From contig OX637292.1 in assembly GCA_951799445.1 (NCBI GenBank), positions 6,141,296-6,205,295 on the forward strand: a DNA stretch of 64,000 bases. Reading direction: 5' to 3'. This DNA is from Pseudisothecium myosuroides. Taxonomy: Eukaryota > Streptophyta > Bryopsida > Hypnales > Lembophyllaceae. This document shows positions 48,428 through 59,844 of this stretch, one piece after another. Both the position numbers and the translations under genes were made by a program. Below the pieces are notes generated by a model. That model was not told where the DNA came from and ran no database searches. It was given only the letters and a program-made list of their open reading frames with translations. Positions within the stretch are counted from its first letter, which is position 1; each line of letters starts with the position of its first letter.

Positions 48428-49223
48428 CCCTTAACTGCCTCAGCGACCATATATGGTCGAGCTGAAATTTCAGGCTCATTTTGGTATGGGCAGTTAAATT
48501 CGTTTGACCGTTTTAAAATTTTTTTTGGGCAGTTTTTAGGGTTAACTATTGAAAACTTTCATTTTTCACTGCAAAAGGTAAACATTTGATTTTTGAGAGG
48601 TCTTCAAAGCCATATATGTCCCAAAGTGGAAGAGTAAAATTTCCTAATTTTACTTCATTTCCCAACTTTTGCCAATTTCACTTGATTTGAGATCTAAAAA
48701 CTTGTACTTACCCATTTGCTTTGAAAATGGTCCCAATGGAAAGAGTAAATTGTTTTCATGATTTTCACCATTGAAAATTTAAACATGCAAGTGTTGATTT
48801 GGAGTTATTTGCGATTTATACTTATAAAAAAAATTGCATTTCACCAATTGCAAGGTGGATTGTGTAATAAGTTTGATAGCTTTTCATGTGAAATTAAGTT
48901 TTTTGAAAGTGCATTTTAGTGTGCTAACATTATTTGTTGTCATTCATGTCACTTCCCATCTCAAAAAACTTTTATATGCAAATTTCTAAAACATGGCAGC
49001 ATACTAAAAATAGAAAGCATACATTTCTCTTGTTATAATCTCACAACTCCTATGCAATTTCGCACTCAAAATTGGTATGCATACTAATAATCAAGCTCTT
49101 CAAACATCTATACGGTTAGATTTTGAAAAAAATACAATTTGCTTCATTGGGGTTAACTATAAGCCCATGCTCTTTTTTCATAGTCAAAACACTCTTGAAA
49201 AGGCTTGGGCATTTAGGGGTTAA
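48424..49223. mobile_element. End of the TTAA chain with a 67-bp hairpin
   Basis: TTAACTGCCTCAGCGACC to GGGCAGTTAA (48431-48497) is a short TTAA-bounded hairpin with the palindrome CGACCATATATGGTCG in it. A further TTAA-family end (GGGCATTTAGGGGTTAA) lies at 49207-49223, so a longer element of about 800 bp may be present, although its left end is poorly conserved. Confidence 0.5.
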
Positions 49224-52200
49224 ATATGCACTTGAACATAGTTCCTACTATTAAACTTTCATTTTTTGTAGTTCCCTTTGGCAATTGAAAAAAAGGTTAC
49301 AAAATTTAAACAAAGTGAAAACCACAAATTCAAATTGTGATTTGAAATACAATCTAAGCTTAATAGAGCATCTCATGAGGATAAAGATAATGATATCAAA
49401 AAATTGAATTGTTGTAGAGTATCAAAAACAAAGATAAAATTTCATTACCAAGAAAATTGTGGAGAATAGTTTATTATCTAATTTGTTATATAGCATGATT
49501 TTAGATACAACCTTTTATACAATGTACATTGGATGCAACCTAATAACAACCCTATTCACAAGATGGTGATTGTTGAAATATACTTGAATACAATTGGTCA
49601 TACAAAGACATTTGGATTTGGTTTCCTAGTTGACTTCAAACAATATCATTGTAGAAGAGTAGATACCATCCTTGACATATTATGATTTATGAAGTGTATT
49701 CTAGTGTACCCAATCATAGAAAGATTGGAATATACTTAAATCTACTTCAAAATATGTCAGAAGTATTGCCAAGTCACAAAGATTACTTTTAACTATGCCA
49801 AGATTTATAGATATGTCATTCAAAACCATGTCATTTTGGAGGCACAATGAGACAAATTGCACCATTTCAACATTGTTCTTTATTTTTGATGCTAAAAAAA
49901 AAATCTTTTTTTCAAATGGTATAGACATAAATCATCCAAATTTGGATGAAAAAGTGCATTGAAATATCAGAAAGTGATTTGTTTTTTGAAAGATGGATGA
50001 TTTAGAAACTTCAAGTGATCGTCATCTTAGCACTTCTTCAAAAATAAATAAACAAGACGTGTGGGCCCTATAAAATCACCTACAAAATCATATATTGAAG
50101 AAAATTGGATCTATTATGAAGATTAATGTTTTTACTTAATAGTCTTTATCTCTAATACATTGAAAATAGCTATATAGGTGCCTTGTTAGTAACATTAGCA
50201 TTGAAATAGGAAATTGTTTATGAAATAGAAATTGCTCATCTTCTCGAAAGCGTTGTCTCCAACTGTTTATCAAGAAACATTGTTTACATTTCGAAATATT
50301 AGAAATCAATAGGAAGTTATTAGAATCACTATTGTAGTGTAAGTAGAAGTATCATAGCTTGATTTTCAATTTGAAAGATAGGATTGAACATATCTGTAAC
50401 TTACTTCAGTTGCTACAGATGTACTGTTTGGTAAACTTTCAATCAGTAAATTTTGCATCGATGGTTGCTTGCCATATTTATACAATGTACTAATAAGAGT
50501 GCCAACACTATTGCAAGTCTTCCTCGAAGTCTTCCGGCAACCAAATTCTTTGCATTGGTGTCTAGGGCATTTGTAGATTCTCACACAAGTTCATGAAGTT
50601 CATTTGTCACTATCATATTCCTAGAAGAAATAAATGCAAGTGGACAGAGGTTTACATTCAAGGGATGGTGTACCAAAAGATGAATGATGTGAGTTCACAT
50701 GCATTTTTTGTAAGAGATTTACATTCAAAGGGGTGGTGTACCCAAAGATGAATGATGCAAGTTCACATGCATTTTTTGTATATCTAGCTGGATCTGATTA
50801 GTTGTTCCCCTTGCTTGCAACATGGATGGTATGTTATAGCTGAACTTGCTTTGTGTGAAAATTAGTTGTTCTCCTTGCTTGCAACATAGATGGTTCTCTA
50901 CAAGATGTTATAGCTGAGCTTACTGAGCTTACTTTGTGTGGGAATGCTTTGAATATAAACATTAGTAGGTTGACATAAATTAATCCAACTTTGGTAGGCA
51001 TGACTGTTGTCTGAAAGCATTGAGATTGAACTTGCTTACTTTCAGTGTTGCCGGCAAGATCAAAAAATGGTTTAGACTGGGTGATTTTGAAACATTTGTT
51101 GGTTGAACATGGAATGATGAATTTTATTCAATTTTTTTGGGAAGGATTTTCTTTGTACATCCAATGCTCTTTCCCATAGAACCCATTGTCCAAGCAAAGA
51201 AAAATGTCAGAGCCATCAACCAAACTCACCACCGTCCATGGCCAATTCAATCACACTCAACTCCGAAATTAGATACTTTCAGTTTCCAAGTGCAACTCAC
51301 AAACCAAATTGTACCCAAACGCATCTGCTACACACAAGTCAAGCAGAAATTTCCATTCTTTTCCAATTTCTTTGCTATCGCGTCTCTCTTTCATTCCAAC
51401 CACAAGAATTCAAACACACACACTACTGCGAAATCCGTCGTTTTTCATTCCCTGAAATAGCAAAAAAACATGCGGTGAGTGAAAAAAGTCACAAAGGACA
51501 AACTATGGGGCCGACTTGCATACTAACATTAGATCATTAAGTGACATCTTCTAAACAAAAAATGACGCGGTTGGCTCTAGTCATCTAGTGACATAAGCAG
51601 TAATAGTACCTTTAGTCCAACTACAACAACTGAATTGATGCGCATTGTAATTAGATGAGATTCGGGGATTTTGGAGGGCCTGCGAGTTCCCTTGAGTTCC
51701 CACACTGCAAGAACATTGCGGGAACACACTGCAACAGTTGGCTGATGCGGCACATCAACTAACACGTCATTTTGGGAAGGAAAAAAAAAATTAATTAATT
51801 AATTTTGCTCAAAATGATATTTGAAGAAATATATTTTTATTTTTATTTTTTTAATAAATATTTTTTAACAGCATACCGCTGTTCACAGATTCGGGCCAGA
51901 TTGGGGAACGCCCCCAAAACGGCCCTCCAGAGACCCCAAAAAACATCTAATGGATCAACTCAATGAACAACTTGCGACGAGACGAGTTCTCGTTCCAGAG
52001 CTCGTGTACTCGGCGACGAGTTCCCGTTCCCAGAAGTTCCCTCGAAGTTCCCCAAGCGGCGACGAAGTTCCCCTTCAGGGGAGCGTTCACCTCTCGTGAA
52101 GGGGCCCGTAATAATGAAAACGAAGCTCTTTGGCCTCGAAACTTTGTTGTCGCTCAAACTTGCGGTGTGCGACTTGCTGTCTCAAAACTTGCTTTCCCGT

Positions 52201-52245
52201 CTTCGCCTTCGCACCTCCGCATTCACCTCGATCTCACGCTTCATC
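49224..52245. other. Intergenic upstream of RPN5, with local duplications
   Basis: Tandem duplications of about 73 bp (50650-50790, TTTACATTCAAGGG...CACATGCATTTTTTGTA) and about 80 bp (50795-50945, TTAGTTGTTC.CCTTGCTTGC...TTATAGCTGA). A short frame at 51238-51478 ends at a strong donor (CATGCG|GTGAGT) but no following exon was found. 51557-51773 has ATGACGCG/ACGTCAT ends and may be a MITE. At 51965-52090 CGACGAGTTC and GAAGTTCCC repeat in the likely RPN5 promoter. Confidence 0.4.
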
Positions 52246-55200
52246 ATGGTACGTTTCTTCTAATTCTTGGTGTAGAATTTTTCCACCGCTTTTCAATGAA
52301 CCGATTTTCGTTTGGTTTCATGGTTAGGTCACAGTCTGGGGTTTCTTGAATAGTGTTTGTATTGATCGATGATTTGGAAATTTTCTTGTAGGAGGACGGT
52401 AAGCTCGATGCGAAGATCGAGGCGTTGCTGAATGAAGAGAAGCAAATGCGTCTTGCTGCGGATGTCCCGGGCACAAGGAAGGTGGTGCTTGAAATCATCC
52501 AATTGTGCTATGAAGCCAAGGCGTGGAAAACGCTGAACGAGCAAATTCTGCTTCTCTCGAAGCGACGGTCGCAACTGAAACAGGTAAGCTCTTGCTGCAT
52601 TTTGGTGAAATTTGGAGTTAGAAGATATGGCAAGTTAGACCTATTTTTTTATTTGATCTTGAGGGTCTTAATGGCGATATTCTACACGCAGCTTCTCTCG
52701 CTTGAATCGCCGGGTGCGTTCTTCTAGGTTGTAATTAGGGTTTTATACAGAGGGTCTTCCTTGGTAGGAAACGATTAAATTGAAAATTTGAATGCCCTGT
52801 TTTGGTGCCATTTGGAGTTAGCGCCATTGATGCGAGTGTGAAAAGATATGGCACGTTGCTTAGACCTAGTTATGTCTTATTGAGATTCCTAGTGAAGTAT
52901 TCTAGGAAGAAACTGCGGAAATATTTGATTATTGAGCGGTGTATTATATGGAAAGCAAATTAGCTACAGTACAGTACTTGCGATCCTGGAGGATATAAAA
53001 TTACATTTGTGACTGAGCACTAGACAAGTAGCAGTAGTCTATCTTATGTTCTGGTCCGCCTCACATCCTGAGATGTGGGGAAGTGCTGTATCTTTACCTT
53101 TTCTCTATTATGACAGTGCTGCCTAAATTTTTAATTGACCTGTAGTAATCGCGATTAAATGGCTAGTAGGATTGTCATGTTGTTTCGTGTGCCTAGTCCA
53201 TCATTCTCGAGCAGAAACTGCCGGAGGTAAGCTCACCGAGTAGATGAGATAGTGCAGTCACAGCTTTCCCCACATTCCAGAACCTCCTCTTCTTAGGCTT
53301 TTCAGATGACGAAGATGAATCATGTAGTTGTGTATGGCGAGTGTCTCCTGTTTGTTGAGCAAGTGTATCCGTACATAGAACCACAGTGATGAGTATCGCA
53401 TCAACGTTAATTTAAGACAATGACTTTGGGTATACTTAGTGATGTAGTTTCCGGTCCAAAATGAGACGACACGCAGGTTCTCCCGCAATCTTGTTTGAAT
53501 GGCCTTTGTGCATCGTTCTAGGCTGTAATTTCGGTTTTAGACCGAAGACCTCTAGCGATGCGAAACGACTTTCTCCCGGGACGGAATCTGTTCTTTCGCT
53601 TTGGGGTCAATGGCGATTTGGGGTGTCCTTACCTTAATTCATGGAACAGGTTTTTGTCAAATGACATTGTACCATGGAGCTCCTTGATACTGCCAGGACG
53701 AATTGCAATAGGCTTATAGTATGACGCTGATGGTCATGTGCAGGCCGTGACTGCGATGGTGCAGCAAGCTATGCAGTACATAGATGAAGCCCCGACTGTA
53801 GAAGCTCGCATTGAGCTGATTGAGACTCTCAACACTGTGTCTGCTGGGAAGGTGCTACTTTCATCTCTGTCTATTTTTTATGTTTATTTCTCTTTGGTGA
53901 ATTATTGTATTGCTTACTGGTTAGAAGTATCTATGCTGATGGCTTGTGTATGCTGCCGACAGATATATGTTGAGATAGAAAGGGCACGACTAATCAAAAA
54001 GCTAGCAAAGATCAGAGAAGAGCAAGGGCAAATTGCTGAAGCTGCGGATTGCATGCAAGAAGTGGCGGTATGTGACTTTATCTTCTGATTTTGATGGATT
54101 GGAGTATGTGATGTTGTTAGTGACCTGTATAATAATGGTGCCATCGGAGTTGGGAAGATGGTCTATGCAGCTTGGTAACCGCATTCGACAGTTTTGATTT
54201 AGGTCGGTATCTGTTTGTGCAGGTGGAGACTTTTGGTGCCATGGCTAAGACTGAGAAGATTGCTTTCATTCTTGAGCAGGTACGGACGTTTTTTGGTCTG
54301 CAAGCCTTAATTCACCAGCTAGCTTAAATCTAGTTTGAATTGTGGCTTTCACTTCGGTGTTTACAAGTGTCATTCTTTCGTTGAAGTGTTTCTGACAAGA
54401 TGGTGGTGGGACAGGTTCGGCTTTGCCTCGATCGCAAAGATTTTATTAGGGCTCAGATATTGTCTAGAAAGATCAATCCTAAGAGTTTCACTGAAACTCC
54501 TAGACAAAAGAAGAAGGCGAAGGAAGCGGAGAGTATTATAGAGGAACCAGCTCCCGATGTGCCAACACTCCCTGAGTTGAGGCGGATTTACTACGAACAC
54601 ATGATCAGGTTTGGGCTGGTGCCTATTCTTTCTATATATTGTGAGGCTTTGTAGGAGGTTATTTATCTTTGCTCTAGTTTTGAAGTGGCAAGCTATTCTT
54701 CATATTTAACGAATTTTTTAGTGTGTTTTTTCTGAGTTGATTCAGGCATTTTGGGTATTTGTGATGGCATATTTGTGAGTACTGTAATGTTGACTCTGCA
54801 GGTACTATGCACATAACCAAGAGTATCTGGAGATGTGCCGGAGCTATCAGGCTATATATGAAGGTCTAGTGAAGAGTGACGCAGAGACTTCTGATACAGC
54901 GATGGCCGTGGAAGGGCAGCCAGAGTGGGTTCCGGTGAGTACATGAGTCCTCTTAATTTTAAAGTGATGAAATTTTGGGACACTAATATTAATTGAAGGA
55001 GAATTTTTATCTTCTATTACAATTTCTGAGTGTTGCGCTAATGTATTGTTGACTTGGTGTCTTAGATTTTGAGGAAGATATGTTGGTACTTAGTTCTGGC
55101 TCCTCATGATCCCATGCAATCAAGCTTACTGAACAGCACTCTTGAAGACAAGAAGTTGTCCGAAATCCCTAAATTTCAGTACGTTTCTTATCCATTTTAT

Positions 55201-56251
55201 TGCTTTATGAGTGAAGTTTACCATAAGTAGGACTTTGCTACTGGGACCAATGTTTGGAAGGTTGGGTGTGGGATATGACTACGTTGCTTGGAGCGAGGTT
55301 TTTAATGAAATGTTGGAACATGGATGTGGCTTTTACTATCAGGCAATCTGGTTATATCTTCTCTAGTTCTTCGGCGTAGGTTGACGAAGAATATTTGGGA
55401 TTAACAGATATTTTCTTTCTACCTTGAAAACGTGTCAGTAAATAGCTTGATCGTTGAAAACTATACGGTTTTATTGTCGTGGTTGCAGAGCTCTGCTGAA
55501 GCAGTTCGTAACAATGGAAGTGATAAGGTGGGACCGCTTCTGGGAAGATTACAAGATTGAGTTCGAACAGGAAGTTAATCTACCTGGTGGTTCCCTTGGG
55601 GATCAGGCAGCTGAAGATCTTCGCCAGCGAGTCATTGAGCATGTAAGTACTCTGTTCTGATCCCTCTGAACTTGAATCCTGCTGGGTTGATTCGGAAAAA
55701 CTTTGACCAAATTTTGGTTTGAATCAGTCGTTCTATTTAGGGAAGAGTTTCTGCGACTAAATTTGCTCTTTCTTACAGAATATCTTGGTGGTTTCCAAAT
55801 ATTACTCAAGAATCACATTGACGAGGCTGTCCGAACTCTTATGCCTCACTGGTCAGGTATCAATTGCGAAACTTACGCTTTCGTTTTTGGTTGTTTACTA
55901 TTTGCTCTATCTGTCTTCTACTTTGTTGAATGGCATCATGCTTTTTTGTCTGCTTGTAGTGCAGACAACAGGGGAGAGAACCTGCAGGGTTCTATCTTAT
56001 TGTGTTCTTATATTATGGTCATGTGACAGGAAACGGAGAAGCACCTCTCAGAAATGGTGGTTTCAAAAGCCTTAATTGCCAAGGTTGATAGACCAGCAGG
56101 TGTGGTCTGCTTCACCAGCAAAATGGATAGCAATGACGTTCTAAACTCTTGGGCTGTTAACATTGAGAAGTTGTTGGACCTTGTTGAGAAGAGCTGCCAC
56201 CAGATTCACAAGGAAACCATGGTTCACAAAGTCACACTAAAAGTACAGTAA
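52246..56251 (+). CDS. RPN5: 26S proteasome lid subunit RPN5 (PSMD12)
   Basis: Non-ATPase subunit of the 19S regulatory lid, in which it helps hold the lid on the core and supports deubiquitination by RPN11. Eleven exons: 52246-52248, 52392-52583, 53744-53851, 53963-54067, 54223-54279, 54415-54608, 54802-54934, 55066-55178, 55489-55642, 55779-55856, 56030-56251; phases close to 452 aa, against 442 in Arabidopsis from memory. Conserved blocks are the N-terminal TPR-like helices ([46 protein letters not shown]), [33 protein letters not shown], and the C-terminal PCI domain at about 300-420 ([40 protein letters not shown]), ending in [15 protein letters not shown]. Codon 1 alone forms the coding part of exon 1. 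A Lys-rich patch ([10 protein letters not shown]) lies mid-protein. Intact. Confidence 0.97.
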
Positions 56252-56716
56252 TCATTGCTAGACCTTTATAGAGGTAATTTACCTCACTGATACCCCTTAG
56301 TTTCTTGGTATCATGTGAGCAGTGTCAAGTGCTCCTAACACTTTACCTCCGTGTAGCTTTGAACAGCGGTTCCTTGAAAAGAACCGTCGGTTCTTGGTTG
56401 TCCATTAGCGGAGTTTGTGATCGTAGGCTGCAGTGATGGTGACTGCAACATTTTCCGGCTTTTTACAGACCCAACTTTCCATGGACTTCTGGTTTATGCT
56501 GTGGAAGTTGAATCTCTTATCAATTTTCTGGTAATCCACTGTCGGTGCCACAACTAAGATGGTCCAATTGTACTAAAACCCATTTGGGCTATTTTCCTGG
56601 TTTTCTAATTCTGATTGACAAGAATACTTTGAAATTGAACATGTCTGGGTGTGCAGGTCTAAATCTTTGGTAAAGTGGCATTGACTTTGTAACCCAAATT
56701 TTGCTTAACATATATA
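56252..56716. other. RPN5 3' flank
   Basis: Short GAACAGCGGTTCCTTGAAAAGAACCGTCGGTTC repeat-like hairpin near 56362-56395 (described by position; key arms GGTTC/GAACC). No gene was seen. Confidence 0.35.
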
Positions 56717-57809
56717 CTCCCTGTGTCCCACTAAAAACCTCCAAATCAGGGATAGTTCATGTCCCACTTAAAACCTTCGTTTATTGATTTCGACCATTCA
56801 GTAAGCATTGGCCATGCTAAATGACCTCGTGGGACAAGTTAATGATTTTTTTGACACAAATGAAACGGAAATTCATCGTAAGAGTAAAATAAATGACCTG
56901 TTAGCTACATAGGTGGCGTGGTAGGAAGCACGAAACGGTGCAGTGAATACCATGGGATATCAAGCACAGAAGGATCGAAAGTTGGAGCGATGTTAGCAAT
57001 CAAAAGGAGTGACGATTTGGAATAGGAATATATCAATCGTGGCTTAATTGTGCATGCAGAAATCTTGAAAAACATGTGGAAAATTTCAAGGTTTCAGGTC
57101 CTTGCCATATCAAAATCAACGCATGAATATTGTCGATTCAACGGATTCAGTTGACGTAACTTTAAAACAACCAGCACGCACACGTTACATATGTGGTATA
57201 GAAGGTCAATCAATCAATCTCAATATTGATGAGCAACTCCCTAACTTCATTCTGTGCATGCGATTCCTATCATTGTACTGTAACGATCTGGTCGAAATCG
57301 AGTAAAGTAAATTGTAGAAGACAGATTAGTGCAATCGCTTACTCCCAGTAGATTGAATTTGAACGATCCAAATCAAATCTCGTATACTCCGAACGTCTTC
57401 CGCACTCTCCATGATGTTGTCGATATGTTTATATGAGACAGTAGTGTCAACAACCTCACATAATAGTATCGACGTGTTCATCTCAAGCAGGTGGACGTAA
57501 CAGTAAGACAACTCGTGCACCATGACTCCAACGTTATGCTCCAAGACCAACACTCCCTAGCTGATCAAAACCTGATTTCTCGTAATCCAACAATGACGAG
57601 CTGACAGCATTCACAACTTGTGCTCAAAAACAATGAAAATGACATGGATTTTGGTTGCCAAAATGACAGCACTTCAGTTGCAACTTTTGTATAGATCTAG
57701 GGGATGGGTTATTGCTTCTTGAATGCATGCATCTCTGGCACAAAGACTGAAAATACAGTTAATCCCTCATAAGGAAGAAATTTGGAGGTTTTTAGTGGGA
57801 CAGAGGGAG
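56717..57809. mobile_element. Stowaway-like element, 1.1 kb
   Basis: TA, CTCCCTGTGTCCCACTAAAA at the left and TTTTAGTGGGACAGAGGGAG, TA at the right; the inverted ends continue for about 28 bp with one difference. It is larger than typical MITEs. Internal frames (57102-57305 +, 57326-57553 -) show no transposase features. Confidence 0.85.
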
Positions 57810-59844
57810 TATTTAGCTTTCATTTTTTATCCAAATAGAAGCTTCCATGAAGGTGATGGGCATTGTTAAATGCTCAAGGAAGTTACTAAAATATTGCTGA
57901 AATTTTTCTATTTTTTTATTTTTTTTCCAACATATTATCAAATAGTTCAAATTATGGGTCACACATTTTTTAATAAAAGTTTGAAAGGTGAAGTCTTCCC
58001 TTCAAGAAGGGGTTCAAAAAACCTTAATTTTGAAGTTTAGGCACTAGGATTTTGAAATGAATTAGGATATCTCCTCTGAAATTTATAGGGACATTGCAAG
58101 AACTCAAGGGCTAGAATGCAAATGGAATGAAGTATGGAATTGAAGTGATTATCTATCTAGTAAATCCAAGAAGATATTTTACATAGTCCAATTATTACTC
58201 CATATCTTGGAACATCTCTTTACTAGTATACAATTTTATAGGTAACACCTAAAATTTGAAGTACCACAAATTTGAAGGTCCATTCAAGCAAAAGAGGTAG
58301 CTAGGAATGGATCTATTATAGTCATGTATTCAACTTAGAGCCATTATTCCTGAATAATTGAGGTGTAGACCACTACGGGATAAATAATGGCTACAATTAA
58401 AAAAATTGACGTAATAGCAACCAATAGAGTTAGTGATCACTAAAAGAATTTTTACAAACCGCTCTAAACCATAACAAAATGTGATTGTTTATGCAGCCTT
58501 GATGTTGTAATGGTTGTAAAAAGAAGTGGTAACCATTCTAGTTGCATAACATAATCATTGCACTTTACGTTGGTTTGGGGATCTAGAGACTCATTTGAAA
58601 TATTTGGGTACCACACACATCAAAAAGCTATAAAAAGTTCACACTTTGTAAAAAAATTATAATGTGAATTGCTACCACCTTTCCTTACATTTATCTAAAT
58701 TTTTCTTAAGCTAAAAAATATAATAAAAAATTTCATCCATCCCATGAGGTCGTCTCGCACATACACGGAGCAAAACCCCGTTCACACGGATATTGTCTGC
58801 ACGACCCACTTTTTTGGAAGAAAACCGGATAAGCCTACTGGAGTCTTGGACACGTTGCTTCGTCGGCCTATACCGCCACCACTTTCAGTTGCTCTCAAAT
58901 CCCTGCAATCACAACCCTTGTTGCACAGCAAGCTTTTAGTTTGTCTAACTTATCCGAACACAGCATTCAGCTTTCCACTTGCTCACTCAGACTGCATTTG
59001 ACTTCTTACTGTTCTGATCTAAACTTTGTTGAGTTTTGAAATTTGCAAGAAGCAGCTTTGCATTCTCATTGTTAGGTGAAGAGATTTGGAGATTTTTGGA
59101 AGTAACCCATCTGTGGAATCCTTCTCAAGGTATGTCCTTGTTTCTGTGAATTTGCATTTTGAGTTCGTGATCTTGGTTGGTTTTTCTGTCGTTTTGAGGA
59201 TCACTTGTGTGTTGCTTAGGACAACACTTCTCGAATGTAAGGAAATTCGGTAATTAATTCTTGCACTGAGATAGGGATATGTATGTGTGTTCTCATAACA
59301 CCCTCCTGTCAATTTCATTGCCACATGCTGCATTGCGGTTTAGAGTCAGTAAATCATCCTCCACACACTCTTTGAGAGAGTCGTAGTTTTTCAAAACCTG
59401 AGAGTTTGATCTCTAGTTTAGTTTAGAAGAGAGGGTTATGTCGAATAACTGACTTGGTCTCCCGACCCTCAATCCACTTTTCGAATACACAAAGCAGCTA
59501 ATATAAATGTGTCTACTTTTGTTTGTTTGTTTGTTCGGGAGAGGTTATGATTCATAAACCTGTGTTCAATGTGAGGTCTCGCGTGAGCCTAGAAGTACAC
59601 TCACGACACTCTGTCCAATAACCTTCCTATTCTTCAAGGTTATCTAGTCTTTCAATTTGGGGTAGCTAGTTAAGGTAGAGGATACTATTTGCATCCTTTA
59701 CTGTAAGCATTTTAACATCTGATGTGATATTACAATGAAGAAACATTGAAATTGCACAAGAAATTCAAGACATATCCCAATCCTCCTGATATTCTTACTT
59801 TTTAGGGCATGAATTTTGTTTTGCAGATTCAGAGTTTTTGAAAG
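57810..59844 (+). promoter_or_regulatory. Upstream region and 5' UTR intron of the plastid-protein gene
   Basis: AT-rich to about 58740, then GC-richer sequence with a likely 5' UTR exon ending at the donor CTTCTCAAG|GTATGT (59129) and an intron ending TTTTGCAG at 59826, 18 bp before the ATG. A repeat inside this intron (AGAGGATACTATTTGCATCC at about 59677) also occurs in two introns of the kinase gene. Confidence 0.45.

Noticed and set aside
51137..51540. Overlapping 107- and 100-codon frames upstream of RPN5
   Set aside because: A strong donor follows, but there is no second exon and no recognised product; kept only as a note in the intergenic entry.
53193..53488. Minus-strand frames inside RPN5 intron 2
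   Set aside because: No homology seen, and they lie within an intron bounded by well-supported exons.
57102..57553. Frames inside the long Stowaway-like element as a transposase
   Set aside because: No DDE-type motifs or helix-turn-helix signs; too short.
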